From positions 1 to 64,000 of the forward strand of contig NZ_JBDSQX010000099.1 in assembly GCF_039929605.1 (NCBI RefSeq): 64,000 bases of DNA. The letters run 5' to 3'. This DNA comes from Pelomonas sp039929605 (GTDB taxonomy: Bacteria; Pseudomonadota; Gammaproteobacteria; Burkholderiales; Burkholderiaceae_C). Below the pieces are notes generated by a model that was not told where the DNA came from, did no database searches, and saw nothing but the letters and a program-made list of their open reading frames with translations. Within the stretch, counting starts at the first letter, position 1. Each line of letters opens with the position of its first letter. Below are positions 1 through 7,405 of the stretch, piece by piece. A program made the position numbers and the translations under genes.

Positions 1-167
1 GTCATTTCAATGCAGGTGGATTTTGCTGATAGATGTGTGACGTTCGCCTTCTGGAACTGGGTGATTTTTCACACTGCGCTGAAGGTCTAGGGTTTGCGCT
101 GATCTCGTGGGATCAACGGCCTTTCTGCTTCGATTTGTTTGTGACGGACCGTCTAGGGTGTGTGCGC

Positions 168-257
168 CGCAATCGCTACAGGCCGTGTGGCGCTCGCGTC
201 CAATAGAAGGCTCTTAAATCGTGCTGTTGCGATAATCCTTCTTATCGCAATCGCTAC
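168..257 (+). repeat. 12-bp direct repeat flanking the recombinase leader
   Basis: The 12-mer CGCAATCGCTAC occurs at 168-179 and again at 246-257, 78 bp apart. A second direct repeat, GTCTAGGGT, occurs at 85-93 and 151-159. The downstream 12-mer overlaps the right arm of the inverted repeat at 227-250. Repeated motifs arranged around a recombination core resemble the accessory sites of TnpI-type cointegrate resolution systems. That functional reading is inference. Confidence 0.6.
227..250. other. Putative tyrosine-recombinase core site (inverted repeat, 6-bp spacer)
   Basis: TTGCGATAA (227-235) and TTATCGCAA (242-250) are perfect 9-bp inverted arms around the 6-bp spacer TCCTTC. They lie 31 bp before the recombinase start. 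Arms of this size around a 6-8-bp central region are the usual geometry of tyrosine-recombinase crossover sites such as the IRS core of Tn4430, dif and lox. The site could instead be an operator for the recombinase gene; the sequence alone does not decide. Confidence 0.5.
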
Positions 258-280
258 GTCTGGCGCCTAAACTGGACTTC

Positions 281-1987
281 ATGAAAACTCGCCAGTCCCC
301 GCCGAAGGAAGCGGCCAGCCCGCAGGACTGGGATGGCATGCCCAACGCGGCATCGCTCGCCGCGCTGCGAGCCTGGTACGAGGGCCTGTCGGCGCGCGAG
401 GCGGTCGCGCGCTACCTGGGCCACAGCAAGGCCGACGGCGAATCCTCTCGGGGCATGCTCGGTGCGATTCGGCGCCAGTTGATCGCCCTGGCCAGGGCCA
501 AGCACCGCAAGGACATGGCTGCCCTGTTCACGCACCCGGACTCCGAGCGGGCCAAGCACGCGCGCGCTGTCGCCCATGCCATCGAGGTCCTGCCGACCTT
601 GGTGGCAGCTGAGCCTTTGATTGGCGACGACATCGCGCAATGGCTCGCGCCGCGAGCCGTGCGCGCGCTGCAGGCGCAGGGCATCAAGACACTGGCCGCG
701 TTGACTTTGCGCATCCCACGCCGGCGCCGCTGGTGGACGACCGTTCCGGGGCTGGGCGCTGCCAGCGCCAGGCAGATCGAAGCCTTCTTCGCAGCACACC
801 CGCAGCTCACCGAGCGCGCCCGCGCACTGGTGCCCATCGCGGCGCCGCAGGCCATCGCGCCATGGGAGCTATTGACGGTCCCGCAGGACGTTGACGGGTC
901 GCAGGGAACATTCCGCGCACCGCAGGCGACATGCACCCTGAGCGCGAGCAATGACTACGACGCGGTGCACGCCTGGCTGGCGCTGCACGAGTCGGCCGCG
1001 ACGCAGCGAGCCTACCGAAAGGAGGCCGAGCGGCTGATTCTTTGGGCCATCGTCGAGCGCGGACGCGCACTGTCGTCGCTGACCACCGAGGATGCAGTGG
1101 CGTACCGCGCCTTTCTTCGTCATCCGTCGCCGCGTGGTCGTTGGGTGGGTCCGCCGCGGCCGCGACCCTCGGCCGAATGGCGACCCTTCGCGGACGGGCT
1201 TGCCGCGCGCTCAGTGGCGTACGCGCTATCGGTGCTGGGCGGAATGTTCCGCTGGCTGATTCAGCAACGCTACGTGCTGGCCAACCCGTTTGCGGGCATC
1301 AAGGTACGTGGCGCAGACAAGTTGGCGGCGATGCCAGCGACGCGGGTGTTTGCTGAAGGCGAGTGGTCCATGGTCCAGACCGTTGCCGAGGGGCTGGAGT
1401 GGTCGTATGGCTGGGAGCGGGAGGCCGCCCAGCGCCTGCGCTTCGTGATTGACTTCGCGTACGCGACCGGCCTGCGTGCCAGTGAGTTGGTGGGCGCCAC
1501 GCTCGGGATGATCGAGGCGGACGCAGACGGCGAGCAATGGCTGCACCTGGTCGGCAAGGGGAGCAAGGCCGGCAAGGTCTCGCTGCCACCGCTGGCCCGT
1601 GCGGCGCTGGACCGCTACCTGGTACAGCGACAGTTGCCGACGACGAGGGCGCAATGGCAGCCGTCGACACCGCTTGTGGGAAGCCTCCAGCCAGACAGCC
1701 AGGCAGGCATAACCGCCCCTCGGTTGTGGTCCATCATGAAGCGGTTCTTCGCTACCGTGGCCGACGTGATCCAGGAGCAAAGCCCGGCGACGGCCGAGAA
1801 GCTGCGCCGCGCCAGCCCGCACTGGATGCGCCACACACACGCCACCCATGCGCTGGCACGCGGCGCGGAGTTGACGACCGTGCGCGACAACCTTCGCCAT
1901 GCGTCCCTGACCACGACATCGATCTACCTCCACGGCGACGAGGTCAAGCGCGCCCGGCAACTGGGAGCGGCGTTCGCTGCAAAGTGA
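281..1987 (+). CDS. Tyrosine recombinase/phage-type integrase with N-terminal DUF3701-like region
   Basis: This 568-residue site-specific recombinase probably acts on DNA at the repeats just upstream. The N-terminal ~200 residues look like the DUF3701 region found before some Burkholderiales integrases. A SAM-like core-binding domain follows at about 225-340. The catalytic domain shows the full set: Arg in ATGLRASEL, Lys in GKGSKAGK, the HxxR box in HWMRHTHATH, a second His in LRHASLTTTS, and the nucleophile Tyr in IYLHGD. The reading frame is intact, so it is probably active. It lies about 0.8 kb inside a Tn3-family terminal repeat, so it may be the cointegrate resolvase of that element. A stand-alone integrase is the alternative. 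The ATG start sits directly after the leader repeats, with no strong Shine-Dalgarno sequence. Confidence 0.85.
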   Translation: MKTRQSPPKEAASPQDWDGMPNAASLAALRAWYEGLSAREAVARYLGHSKADGESSRGMLGAIRRQLIALARAKHRKDMAALFTHPDSERAKHARAVAHAIEVLPTLVAAEPLIGDDIAQWLAPRAVRALQAQGIKTLAALTLRIPRRRRWWTTVPGLGAASARQIEAFFAAHPQLTERARALVPIAAPQAIAPWELLTVPQDVDGSQGTFRAPQATCTLSASNDYDAVHAWLALHESAATQRAYRKEAERLILWAIVERGRALSSLTTEDAVAYRAFLRHPSPRGRWVGPPRPRPSAEWRPFADGLAARSVAYALSVLGGMFRWLIQQRYVLANPFAGIKVRGADKLAAMPATRVFAEGEWSMVQTVAEGLEWSYGWEREAAQRLRFVIDFAYATGLRASELVGATLGMIEADADGEQWLHLVGKGSKAGKVSLPPLARAALDRYLVQRQLPTTRAQWQPSTPLVGSLQPDSQAGITAPRLWSIMKRFFATVADVIQEQSPATAEKLRRASPHWMRHTHATHALARGAELTTVRDNLRHASLTTTSIYLHGDEVKRARQLGAAFAAK

Positions 1988-2001
1988 GTGGGACCGCGCC
2001 C

Positions 2002-2034
2002 AAAAAAGAGCCCCGGCCGCAGGACGGCCGAGGC
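2002..2034 (-). terminator. Rho-independent terminator, leftward
   Basis: Read leftward, the 9-bp stem GCCTCGGCC/GGCCGGGGC (one U-G pair) with a 7-nt loop is followed by TCTTTTTT. The hairpin is at 2010-2034 and the U-run maps to 2002-2007. It suits the end of the leftward gene at 2196-2570, about 160 bp downstream of that stop, and faces the 3' end of the recombinase gene. Confidence 0.75.
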
Positions 2035-2195
2035 GCTAAAGCCCTTGCGCTGTCATGCCGCAAAGGCTCCTGCTCAGGGAGGTGAAGCAGGGGGCCAGAT
2101 CTCACGAGCCAGCCCGGCACGGATTATCGGCAGAATCTTTATCGGCCAGCCGGCGGCCTTGGCTGCAGGCTTCAGGTGTACGCCCGCCTGGCTCT

Positions 2196-2570
2196 TCACG
2201 AGAGATCCCATGCTTCGATGGTGAGCTGGTGCAGGCTGGGGCATGCCGCTATGCGATCGGGGTGCATCTCGACCTTGCCGATCCATTTCGCCGGCATCAC
2301 ATAGTCATCACCGATGACCATGGCACCGTCGTGCGCTGGCGGTCCGTCGAGTAGCAGCGGAAGCACGGCCTCAGCCGACGCGATGTAGATGTTGGGGTAG
2401 CCATCGCCACGGAATTTTTGCGCAGCGGCCAACGCTACCAGGCGTTCGAGCCAGTCGAGGCCGCCCAAGCCGACTTCCCACATCGCCAGGATCGACGCCC
2501 GGCGGTCGTCGGGATGACGGCTGCGTTCTTCAGGGGTCTCGGTCGAAATCACGATCCACCAGCCGATCAT
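2196..2570 (-). CDS. Hypothetical protein, putative transposon passenger
   Basis: A 124-residue soluble protein that I do not recognise. It has no signal peptide or membrane segment. It is rich in Trp near the N-terminus (MIGWWIVIS) and has a central aliphatic helix (LDWLERLVALAAAQKF). The ATG at 2570 is chosen because GGAGG lies 5 nt upstream; a TTG at 2585 is in frame but the Shine-Dalgarno sequence falls inside that version. It lies between the recombinase and the Tn3-type terminal repeat, so it appears to be cargo of the element. A terminator follows at 2002-2034 and a 16-bp palindrome precedes it at 2599-2614. No function can be proposed. Confidence 0.65.
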   Translation of the reverse strand: MIGWWIVISTETPEERSRHPDDRRASILAMWEVGLGGLDWLERLVALAAAQKFRGDGYPNIYIASAEAVLPLLLDGPPAHDGAMVIGDDYVMPAKWIGKVEMHPDRIAACPSLHQLTIEAWDLS

Positions 2571-2598
2571 CTTTGCCTCCGACAACTGGTTTGCGGAT

Positions 2599-2614
2599 CA
2601 GCGCTCGAGCGCTG
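2599..2614. promoter_or_regulatory. 16-bp perfect palindrome upstream of the passenger gene
   Basis: CAGCGCTCGAGCGCTG is a perfect palindrome starting 29 bp upstream of the ATG at 2570. It could be an operator for a dimeric repressor or, once transcribed, a hairpin in the leader. There is no further evidence for a specific regulator. Confidence 0.35.
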
Positions 2615-2762
2615 CGCCAGTTCACCATGGCGATTGTTGCAATGATCAGCAGCAGGCGATGAACTTCCCGATGGTCGGCCTGCCAACCCATTTGGCGACA
2701 GCCGACGCAGGGAAGCTTTATGCAATTCGCATCAATACGCGGCAGCCGTTAGACCTCGCAGG

Positions 2763-2800
2763 CTTAACGTACAGAATTTCCCGTTTCTTGAGGGCACCCC
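2763..2800 (-). mobile_element. Tn3-family 38-bp terminal inverted repeat (right end)
   Basis: On the minus strand this 38-bp segment begins GGGGTGCCCTCAAG, has AACGGGAAA in the middle and ends TACGTTAAG. The GGGG start, TAAG end and exact 38-bp length match Tn3-family terminal repeats of the Tn21/Tn501 type. The GGGG outer edge is at 2800, so the transposon extends leftward. The GH5 gene starts abruptly on the other side. The bases TACTT at 2801-2805 would be one copy of the expected 5-bp target duplication. No second terminal repeat or transposase gene lies in the window, so the other end should be to the left of position 1. Confidence 0.8.
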
Positions 2801-3504
2801 TACTTCTCGAAGCGCTGCGCGATCTGCGGCCACAGCTTGCCCAGCACGTCGGCGGCGCGGGCTTCGTTCGCCAACGTCGGCGCCCCCCAGTCACCGTTGT
2901 GATGGATGTTGACGATGACCGTCATGCCCGCGGCGAGCGCGTAGCCGGTGATCTCGTCGACGCGGTCCAGCCAGGCCTTGTGGATCGTCCAGCCGCTGCC
3001 GGTGACGTGGTCGTCCCAGCTCACCGGCAACCGCAGCGAGCTGAAGCCGGCCTTCTTGATGGCGTCGATGATGGCCTGCGTGGTGCGTGGGTTGCCCCAG
3101 GCCGTCTCGTCGGCCAGCGTGTCGGCGGTCTGGCCGGTCGCGTCCAGCGTGTTGCCGAGGTTCCAGCCGGCGCCCATCGCAGCGGTGATGTCGAAGCCGG
3201 TTCGCATCTGGCAGGCCTTGCCGCCCTCGCTGCCCTGGCCGTCGCCGTCGGGGTCGGCGCTCAAGGACGCGCAGAAGGGCAGCGCGCTGCCGCTCTGGTG
3301 GGGCATCACCGTTGTCGCGTTGGTGCAGGCGGCGGTCGCCGGGGCTGGCACCACGGGCGCGGCCGGCGTGCTCGAAGCGGATACAGCGGCCGCCGCCGAA
3401 CCGCCGCCGCCACAACCCGCCATCAGCGCCACGGCCAGGCTCAGGGCGGAGCGGCTCAGCATTGGCGCCGAACGAGAAGAAGAGGCGAAGCGAATCATGG
3501 TCAT
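2800..3504 (-). pseudogene. GH5 endoglucanase, truncated by transposon insertion
   Basis: The 234 remaining residues are a lipoprotein-type signal (SLAVALMAGCGGGG), an Ala/Pro-rich linker, then the first half of a glycoside hydrolase family 5 (cellulase-type) barrel. Recognisable motifs are GWNLGNTLDA, TAWGNPRTTQ, LRLPVSWDDHV and VIVNIHHNGDW. GH5 enzymes hydrolyse beta-1,4-glucans. The frame stops at RFEK, where the family normally continues with Tyr-Asp and then the Asn-Glu-Pro proton donor, so both catalytic glutamates are missing. The TAG stop is formed at the junction: TA from the gene plus the first G of the transposon repeat at 2800. The product should be inactive. The ATG at 3504 is followed by a second in-frame ATG at 3498. 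Confidence 0.85.
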
Positions 3505-3611
3505 CCGTGAGGTCGAGGAGTCCTTGGCATTGGACAGCGTTGTCCCTCGTGCCGCATCAGCATTGGCCCTCTTACAGGGGTGGCCCTGGGCTGACACACA
3601 ATGCGCCCGCA

Positions 3612-5105
3612 GTGACCGTTGTAGCCCTCCGCCGCCCGCCGCCCGACCCCCGCCAGTTCCAGCGTTGCCTGCTGCTGGCCGCGCTGCTGCACGTCTGGCT
3701 GGTGCTGATGTTCGGCAACGCCGCCGGCACCGCCGCGCCCGGCCAGGGCGTGTGGGGCAGCCTGACCGTGAAGCTGGTCGGCCGCAGCGGTGCCCAGTCG
3801 GACGCGGCGCCCGGCGATGCCAGCTCCGCCACCCCGCCGCGCCAAAGCAGCCCGGCCGCACCCGCCGAACCGGGGGCCGCTGCAGTCGGTCACCCCAACC
3901 CGCAGCAGGTGCCCCCCGAGGCCGCCCGCACCGAAGAACCATCACCGGCGCCACCCAGCACCGCCACCCTGGAACTGCCCGAGGGCTTTCGCCCGGTGGA
4001 GCGCCAGGACCTGAGCCCCGCGCCGCGCAGCGCGCCGCTGCAGATGCCCACGCCGGAGCTGCCGGCCGCAACGCTCGGCCGCCTGGAGGCGCTGCCCGAT
4101 GCCAGCGTGGCACCGCTGCAGCCCGCCGCCAACCTGCGCACGCCCAGCCGCCCGGTGGCCTTGCCTGCCGCGCCCACGGACCTGCCGGCGTCCGTGAACC
4201 GGCTGGAGGCTGCACCCGCCACGCCGGCCACCGCCACGCTGCCGCGCCCTGCCGACCTGCGTGCCCTGCCCTCCCCGGCAACGACCCTCGCCTTGGACGC
4301 CGAACTTCCAGCCCCCGTGCGCCGGCTCGAAGCCGCGGCCGCCGAAGGTGCGGCGACGCCCCTGCCCCGCCCCGCCGAGCTGCGCGCGACGACCACCGCA
4401 TCGCCCTCGCTTGCGCCCGACACGCCGCTGCCGTCGCCGGTGCAACGCCTCGAAGCGCCAACAGCCGACGGCGCCACCGTGACACCGCTGGCCCGCTCCA
4501 ACGAGCTGCGCGCGCCCGTGCCCGCCGCCGCCGTGACCGAGCTGCACGGTGCGCGGGACCTGCCCGCCCCGGCGCGCCGCCTGGAGTCGGCCGACGGTGG
4601 CAGCAGCGTGACGCCACTGCAGCCCGCACCCAACGCCCGAGCCGCCGCCGCCGCGCCGGGCGCGGCCACGCTGGCCGAGCTGTCGGGCGCGCTGCCCGGC
4701 CAGGTCAACGCCCCCGCCGGCCCCGCGCGCGGGGACCCCACCGCCAACCCCACCGCCAACCCCTATGCCGCGCCCAAGGCCTCGGCCGGCTCACCGAACG
4801 CCGGCTCGCGCCTCGGCCCCGACCTGCCGGCGCCGCCTATCCCGTCGATCGCGCCCACCGCTGCGGCCAGCGCGCCGGCACGCACGCCGCTGAACCTGTC
4901 GCTGCCGCGCGGCGACATGTCTGCCAAGCGCGGCACCGGTCTCATCGACCTGATCCCGCCGCCGCCCGAGCGCAAATCCAAGCTGGAGCAGGCCATGGAA
5001 GACGCCACCAACAAGGACTGCCGCAAGGCCTACGCCGGCGCCGGCATCCTCGCCGTCGTGCCACTGGCGCTGGACGCAGCGCGCGGCAAGGGCTGCAACT
5101 GGTGA
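3612..5105 (+). CDS. Ala/Pro-rich membrane-anchored protein with tandem repeats
   Basis: A 497-residue protein of unknown function. Near the N-terminus a hydrophobic segment (CLLLAALLHVWLVLMFG, residues ~18-34) probably anchors it in the inner membrane. The remainder should be periplasmic and is low-complexity Ala/Pro. Five tandem units of 41-44 residues, each opening with LPxPVxRLEA-like sequence, fill about residues 150-360. A conserved-looking C-terminal block has KLEQAMEDATNKDCRKAY and ends GKGCNW, with two cysteines. The layout (N-terminal anchor, Pro-rich periplasmic span, small C-terminal domain) recalls TonB-like or envelope-spanning proteins, but no TonB motif is present. GTG at 3612 is chosen because the frame upstream overlaps the divergent GH5 gene. 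It ends 1 bp before the convergent DUF72 gene. Confidence 0.7.
   Translation: MTVVALRRPPPDPRQFQRCLLLAALLHVWLVLMFGNAAGTAAPGQGVWGSLTVKLVGRSGAQSDAAPGDASSATPPRQSSPAAPAEPGAAAVGHPNPQQVPPEAARTEEPSPAPPSTATLELPEGFRPVERQDLSPAPRSAPLQMPTPELPAATLGRLEALPDASVAPLQPAANLRTPSRPVALPAAPTDLPASVNRLEAAPATPATATLPRPADLRALPSPATTLALDAELPAPVRRLEAAAAEGAATPLPRPAELRATTTASPSLAPDTPLPSPVQRLEAPTADGATVTPLARSNELRAPVPAAAVTELHGARDLPAPARRLESADGGSSVTPLQPAPNARAAAAAPGAATLAELSGALPGQVNAPAGPARGDPTANPTANPYAAPKASAGSPNAGSRLGPDLPAPPIPSIAPTAAASAPARTPLNLSLPRGDMSAKRGTGLIDLIPPPPERKSKLEQAMEDATNKDCRKAYAGAGILAVVPLALDAARGKGCNW
4059..4691 (+). repeat. Five tandem repeats coding 41-44 residues each
   Basis: Units begin with LPAATLGRLEA, LPASVNRLEAA, LPAPVRRLEAA, LPSPVQRLEAP and LPAPARRLESA. 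The first three are 41 residues long and the last two 44. A central PLPRPAELR-like element recurs in most. The divergence between units shows an old duplication rather than recent slippage. Confidence 0.75.
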
Positions 5106-5106
5106 G

Positions 5107-5823
5107 TCAGAGCAATTCGCGCAGCTCAAGCGCGTTGCCCAGCGCCGCACCGGAAGCCGTGTTGTCGAACACACACCAGCGCGGCACGCGCTTGCGCAGC
5201 GCCTTCAAGGCGGTTGCCCGCTCGGTCAACCAGTCGCTTTCGTAGGCTGACCAATACATCCGCGGCGAGCCGTGCCAGCGGAAGTAGAAGACCGAGGGAT
5301 GACCGCCTGGCATGTCGGCGCCAGGCCATTTGGCCGGGTCGACGGCGGCGCGGGCAACCTCGCAGCTCGTCATCAACTGCTCGGCCTCGGGCGTGAACCA
5401 GCTTGCATGACGGGGTTCGCAAACGACGGCGCCGCCGAAGGCCGCATGCACGCTGTCGAAGAAGGCTCCCGCCACGCGCGCGTCGAAGCTCAACGACGGT
5501 GGCAGCTGCACGAGCAGCACCGCCCACTTCTTGCCCAGCGCGCCGGCTTCGCCGACAAAGCGCGCCAAGGCCTCGTCGGCGCCCGCCAGCCGCGCGACAT
5601 GCGAGATCGTCTTCGGCAACTTGACCGCAAAGCGGAAGGCTGCTGGCGTGCTGTGGGCCCAGCGCTCATAGGTCTGCGCGCGGTGCGGGCGGTAGAAGGA
5701 GGAGTTGATCTCGACGCCGTTCAGCACCGCCGCATAACGCTCCAGCTGCGAGCCTTCGGCGGGGAAGGCGCCCGCATGCGCCGAGGGCAGCGACCAACCC
5801 GCCGTGCCGATGTAGTTCGCCAT
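5107..5823 (-). CDS. DUF72 domain-containing protein (YecE family)
   Basis: A 238-residue cytoplasmic protein of the DUF72/YecE family, which forms a TIM-barrel-like fold of unsettled function. It starts with the typical YIGTAGWSLP, followed by NSSFYRPH, FRFAVKLPKTISH, VLLVQLPPSLSFD and EPRHASWF, all characteristic of the family. Length is normal. It is convergent with the repeat-protein gene, the two stops being about 1 bp apart. It is separated from amiE by 136 bp with no strong terminator, so co-transcription with the amide cluster is possible but not shown. Confidence 0.9.
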   Translation of the reverse strand: MANYIGTAGWSLPSAHAGAFPAEGSQLERYAAVLNGVEINSSFYRPHRAQTYERWAHSTPAAFRFAVKLPKTISHVARLAGADEALARFVGEAGALGKKWAVLLVQLPPSLSFDARVAGAFFDSVHAAFGGAVVCEPRHASWFTPEAEQLMTSCEVARAAVDPAKWPGADMPGGHPSVFYFRWHGSPRMYWSAYESDWLTERATALKALRKRVPRWCVFDNTASGAALGNALELRELL

Positions 5824-5959
5824 GTCGCAAGCCTAGACCAGAGCCGTCGGGCACCGCGTCGGACGAAAGCCAATCCAACGCCGATGGTTGACCGCCGACC
5901 GGCGGCGGCCTGCTGCCAAGCGGTGCGCGAAACAGCTTGCGCGCGCACCGCGCTGGTCA

Positions 5960-7000
5960 TCAGCGCTGGTTGACGGTTGACCCGTTAGGGATGCCGTCGA
6001 TGGGCGCTTCGTCGGTGCCGACGGTGTCGCGCGTGAGGGCCTCGACGCGCTTGCGGGTGCCCTGCGGGTCGTTGACCCAGTCGCTGTAGAAGGTGTACGG
6101 GCAGGCGGCCACGCCGTGATCGCCCTCACCGGAGTTGATCAGGCCGGTGTAGCCGCGATGCAGCAGCTTGAACAGGTGGTTCTCGCTCTGACCGTTCTTG
6201 CGAAAGTCGCGGATCAGGCTCTTGGACAGGGCCGCGTACTGGATGCCCATGTCCTCCTCGCCGCATTCGCCGAGCGTGCGGCCGTCGAAGCCGATGATGG
6301 CGCTGTGGCCGAAGTACGAGTACACGCCGTCGAAGCCGGCCGCGTTGGCCACCGCCACGTAGGTGTTGTTGGCGAAGGCCATGGCCTTGGAGATCATGAT
6401 CTGCTGCTCCTTGGCGGGGTACATATAGCCCTGGCAGCGGATGATCAGTTCGGCCCCCTTCATCGCGCAGTCGCGCCAGATCTCGGGGTAGTTGCCGTCG
6501 TCGCAGATGATCAGGCTGATCTTCATGCCCTTGGGGCCGTCCGACACGTAGGTGCAGTTGCCCGGGTACCAGCCTTCGATGGGCACCCACGGCATGATCT
6601 TGCGGTACTTCTGGACGATCTCACCCTGGTCGTTCATCAGGATCAGCGTGTTGTACGGCGCCTTGTTCGGGTGCTCCTCGTGGCGCTCGCCGGTCAGCGA
6701 GAACACGCCCCAGACCTTGGCCTTGCGGCAGGCCTCGGCAAAGATCTCGGTCTCGAAACCCGGCACCGTGGCGGCGTTCTCGTACATCTCCTGCGAGTCG
6801 TACATGATCCCGTGGGTGCTGTACTCGGGAAAGATCACCAGGTCCATGCCCGGCAGACCCTGCTTCATGCCGACCACCATGGCCGCGATCTGCTTCGCGT
6901 TGGCGATCACCTCCGCCTTGCTGTGCAGGCGCGGCATCTTGTAGTTCACGACGGCCACGCCCACCGTGTCCTTGCTGCTTGAAATGTCGCCGTGGTGCAT
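5960..7000 (-). CDS. amiE: Aliphatic amidase (EC 3.5.1.4)
   Basis: A 346-residue nitrilase-superfamily amidase that hydrolyses short aliphatic amides such as acetamide and propionamide to the acid and ammonia in the cytoplasm. The catalytic triad is exactly where it sits in Pseudomonas AmiE: Glu59 (FPEYS), Lys134 (KYRKIMPW) and Cys166 (ICDDGNYPE). The length also matches the family (346). It is the last gene of the leftward urt-fmd cluster, 40 bp after the FmdB-type gene, so it likely acts on amides brought in by the ABC transporter. No separate AmiC/AmiR-type regulators are next to it; the divergent kinase/regulator pair at 14.0-18.3 kb is the best candidate for control. Confidence 0.95.
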   Translation of the reverse strand: MHHGDISSSKDTVGVAVVNYKMPRLHSKAEVIANAKQIAAMVVGMKQGLPGMDLVIFPEYSTHGIMYDSQEMYENAATVPGFETEIFAEACRKAKVWGVFSLTGERHEEHPNKAPYNTLILMNDQGEIVQKYRKIMPWVPIEGWYPGNCTYVSDGPKGMKISLIICDDGNYPEIWRDCAMKGAELIIRCQGYMYPAKEQQIMISKAMAFANNTYVAVANAAGFDGVYSYFGHSAIIGFDGRTLGECGEEDMGIQYAALSKSLIRDFRKNGQSENHLFKLLHRGYTGLINSGEGDHGVAACPYTFYSDWVNDPQGTRKRVEALTRDTVGTDEAPIDGIPNGSTVNQR

Positions 7001-7040
7001 GGGGCTCTCCTGGTTGCAAGAAGTGTTGTGATGCCCGCCG

Positions 7041-7391
7041 TCAGTGGCTGATCATCCAGGGCCGTTTGCTTGGGAAGGCCTTGTTGCCATTCGCGCCGGT
7101 GAGCGTCGCGCCACGTTTGCCGCTACCACTGCTACCGCAGCAACCGCAGCCGGACGGGTGCTTGAGGCGCGCGTACTCGCCCGACGTCTTGGGCTCGTGG
7201 CGGGCCCGCTCGTTCGTGGCGAAGGCGGCGCGCGTGCCGCCGCTCATCAGAGCCAGGCGCGGCGCCGTGACGAAGACGCGCGGGGCGGCGGCGCCGCAGT
7301 CCGGGCAGGCGGCCGGCTCGTCTCGCGCACTGACCGAGCGGATCGCGTCGAAGCCGCCGCAGCCGGCGCAGGCGTAGTCATAGGTGGGCAT
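7041..7391 (-). CDS. fmdB: FmdB-type zinc-ribbon protein
   Basis: A 116-residue protein starting MPTYDYACAGCG, with a second pair of cysteines in AACPDCG, the FmdB zinc-ribbon signature. The FmdB gene was first described beside formamidase in Methylophilus as a putative regulator; its true role is unclear. The C-terminal half is longer than in minimal family members and carries a cysteine cluster GCGCCGSSGSG. The start is set by GAGGAGG about 9 nt upstream of the ATG. It begins 14 bp after the fmdA stop, so it is in the same operon. Confidence 0.85.
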   Translation of the reverse strand: MPTYDYACAGCGGFDAIRSVSARDEPAACPDCGAAAPRVFVTAPRLALMSGGTRAAFATNERARHEPKTSGEYARLKHPSGCGCCGSSGSGKRGATLTGANGNKAFPSKRPWMISH

Positions 7392-7405
7392 GCGGGCGCT
7401 CCTCC

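Noticed and set aside
2530..2691. 53-codon leftward frame with a hydrophobic segment, overlapping the passenger gene start
   Set aside because: It has no good ribosome-binding site and overlaps a better-supported gene. It is too short to judge by sequence alone.
3946..4014. Alternative frames in the repeat-protein gene
   Set aside because: Several frames are open because of the GC-rich repeats. Only the GTG 3612 frame gives a membrane anchor, repeats with a consistent period and a sensible end.
5890..5907. GC-rich inverted repeat between amiE and the DUF72 gene
   Set aside because: CCGCC/GGCGG can pair, but there is no U-run and the stem is short, so a terminator is not supported.
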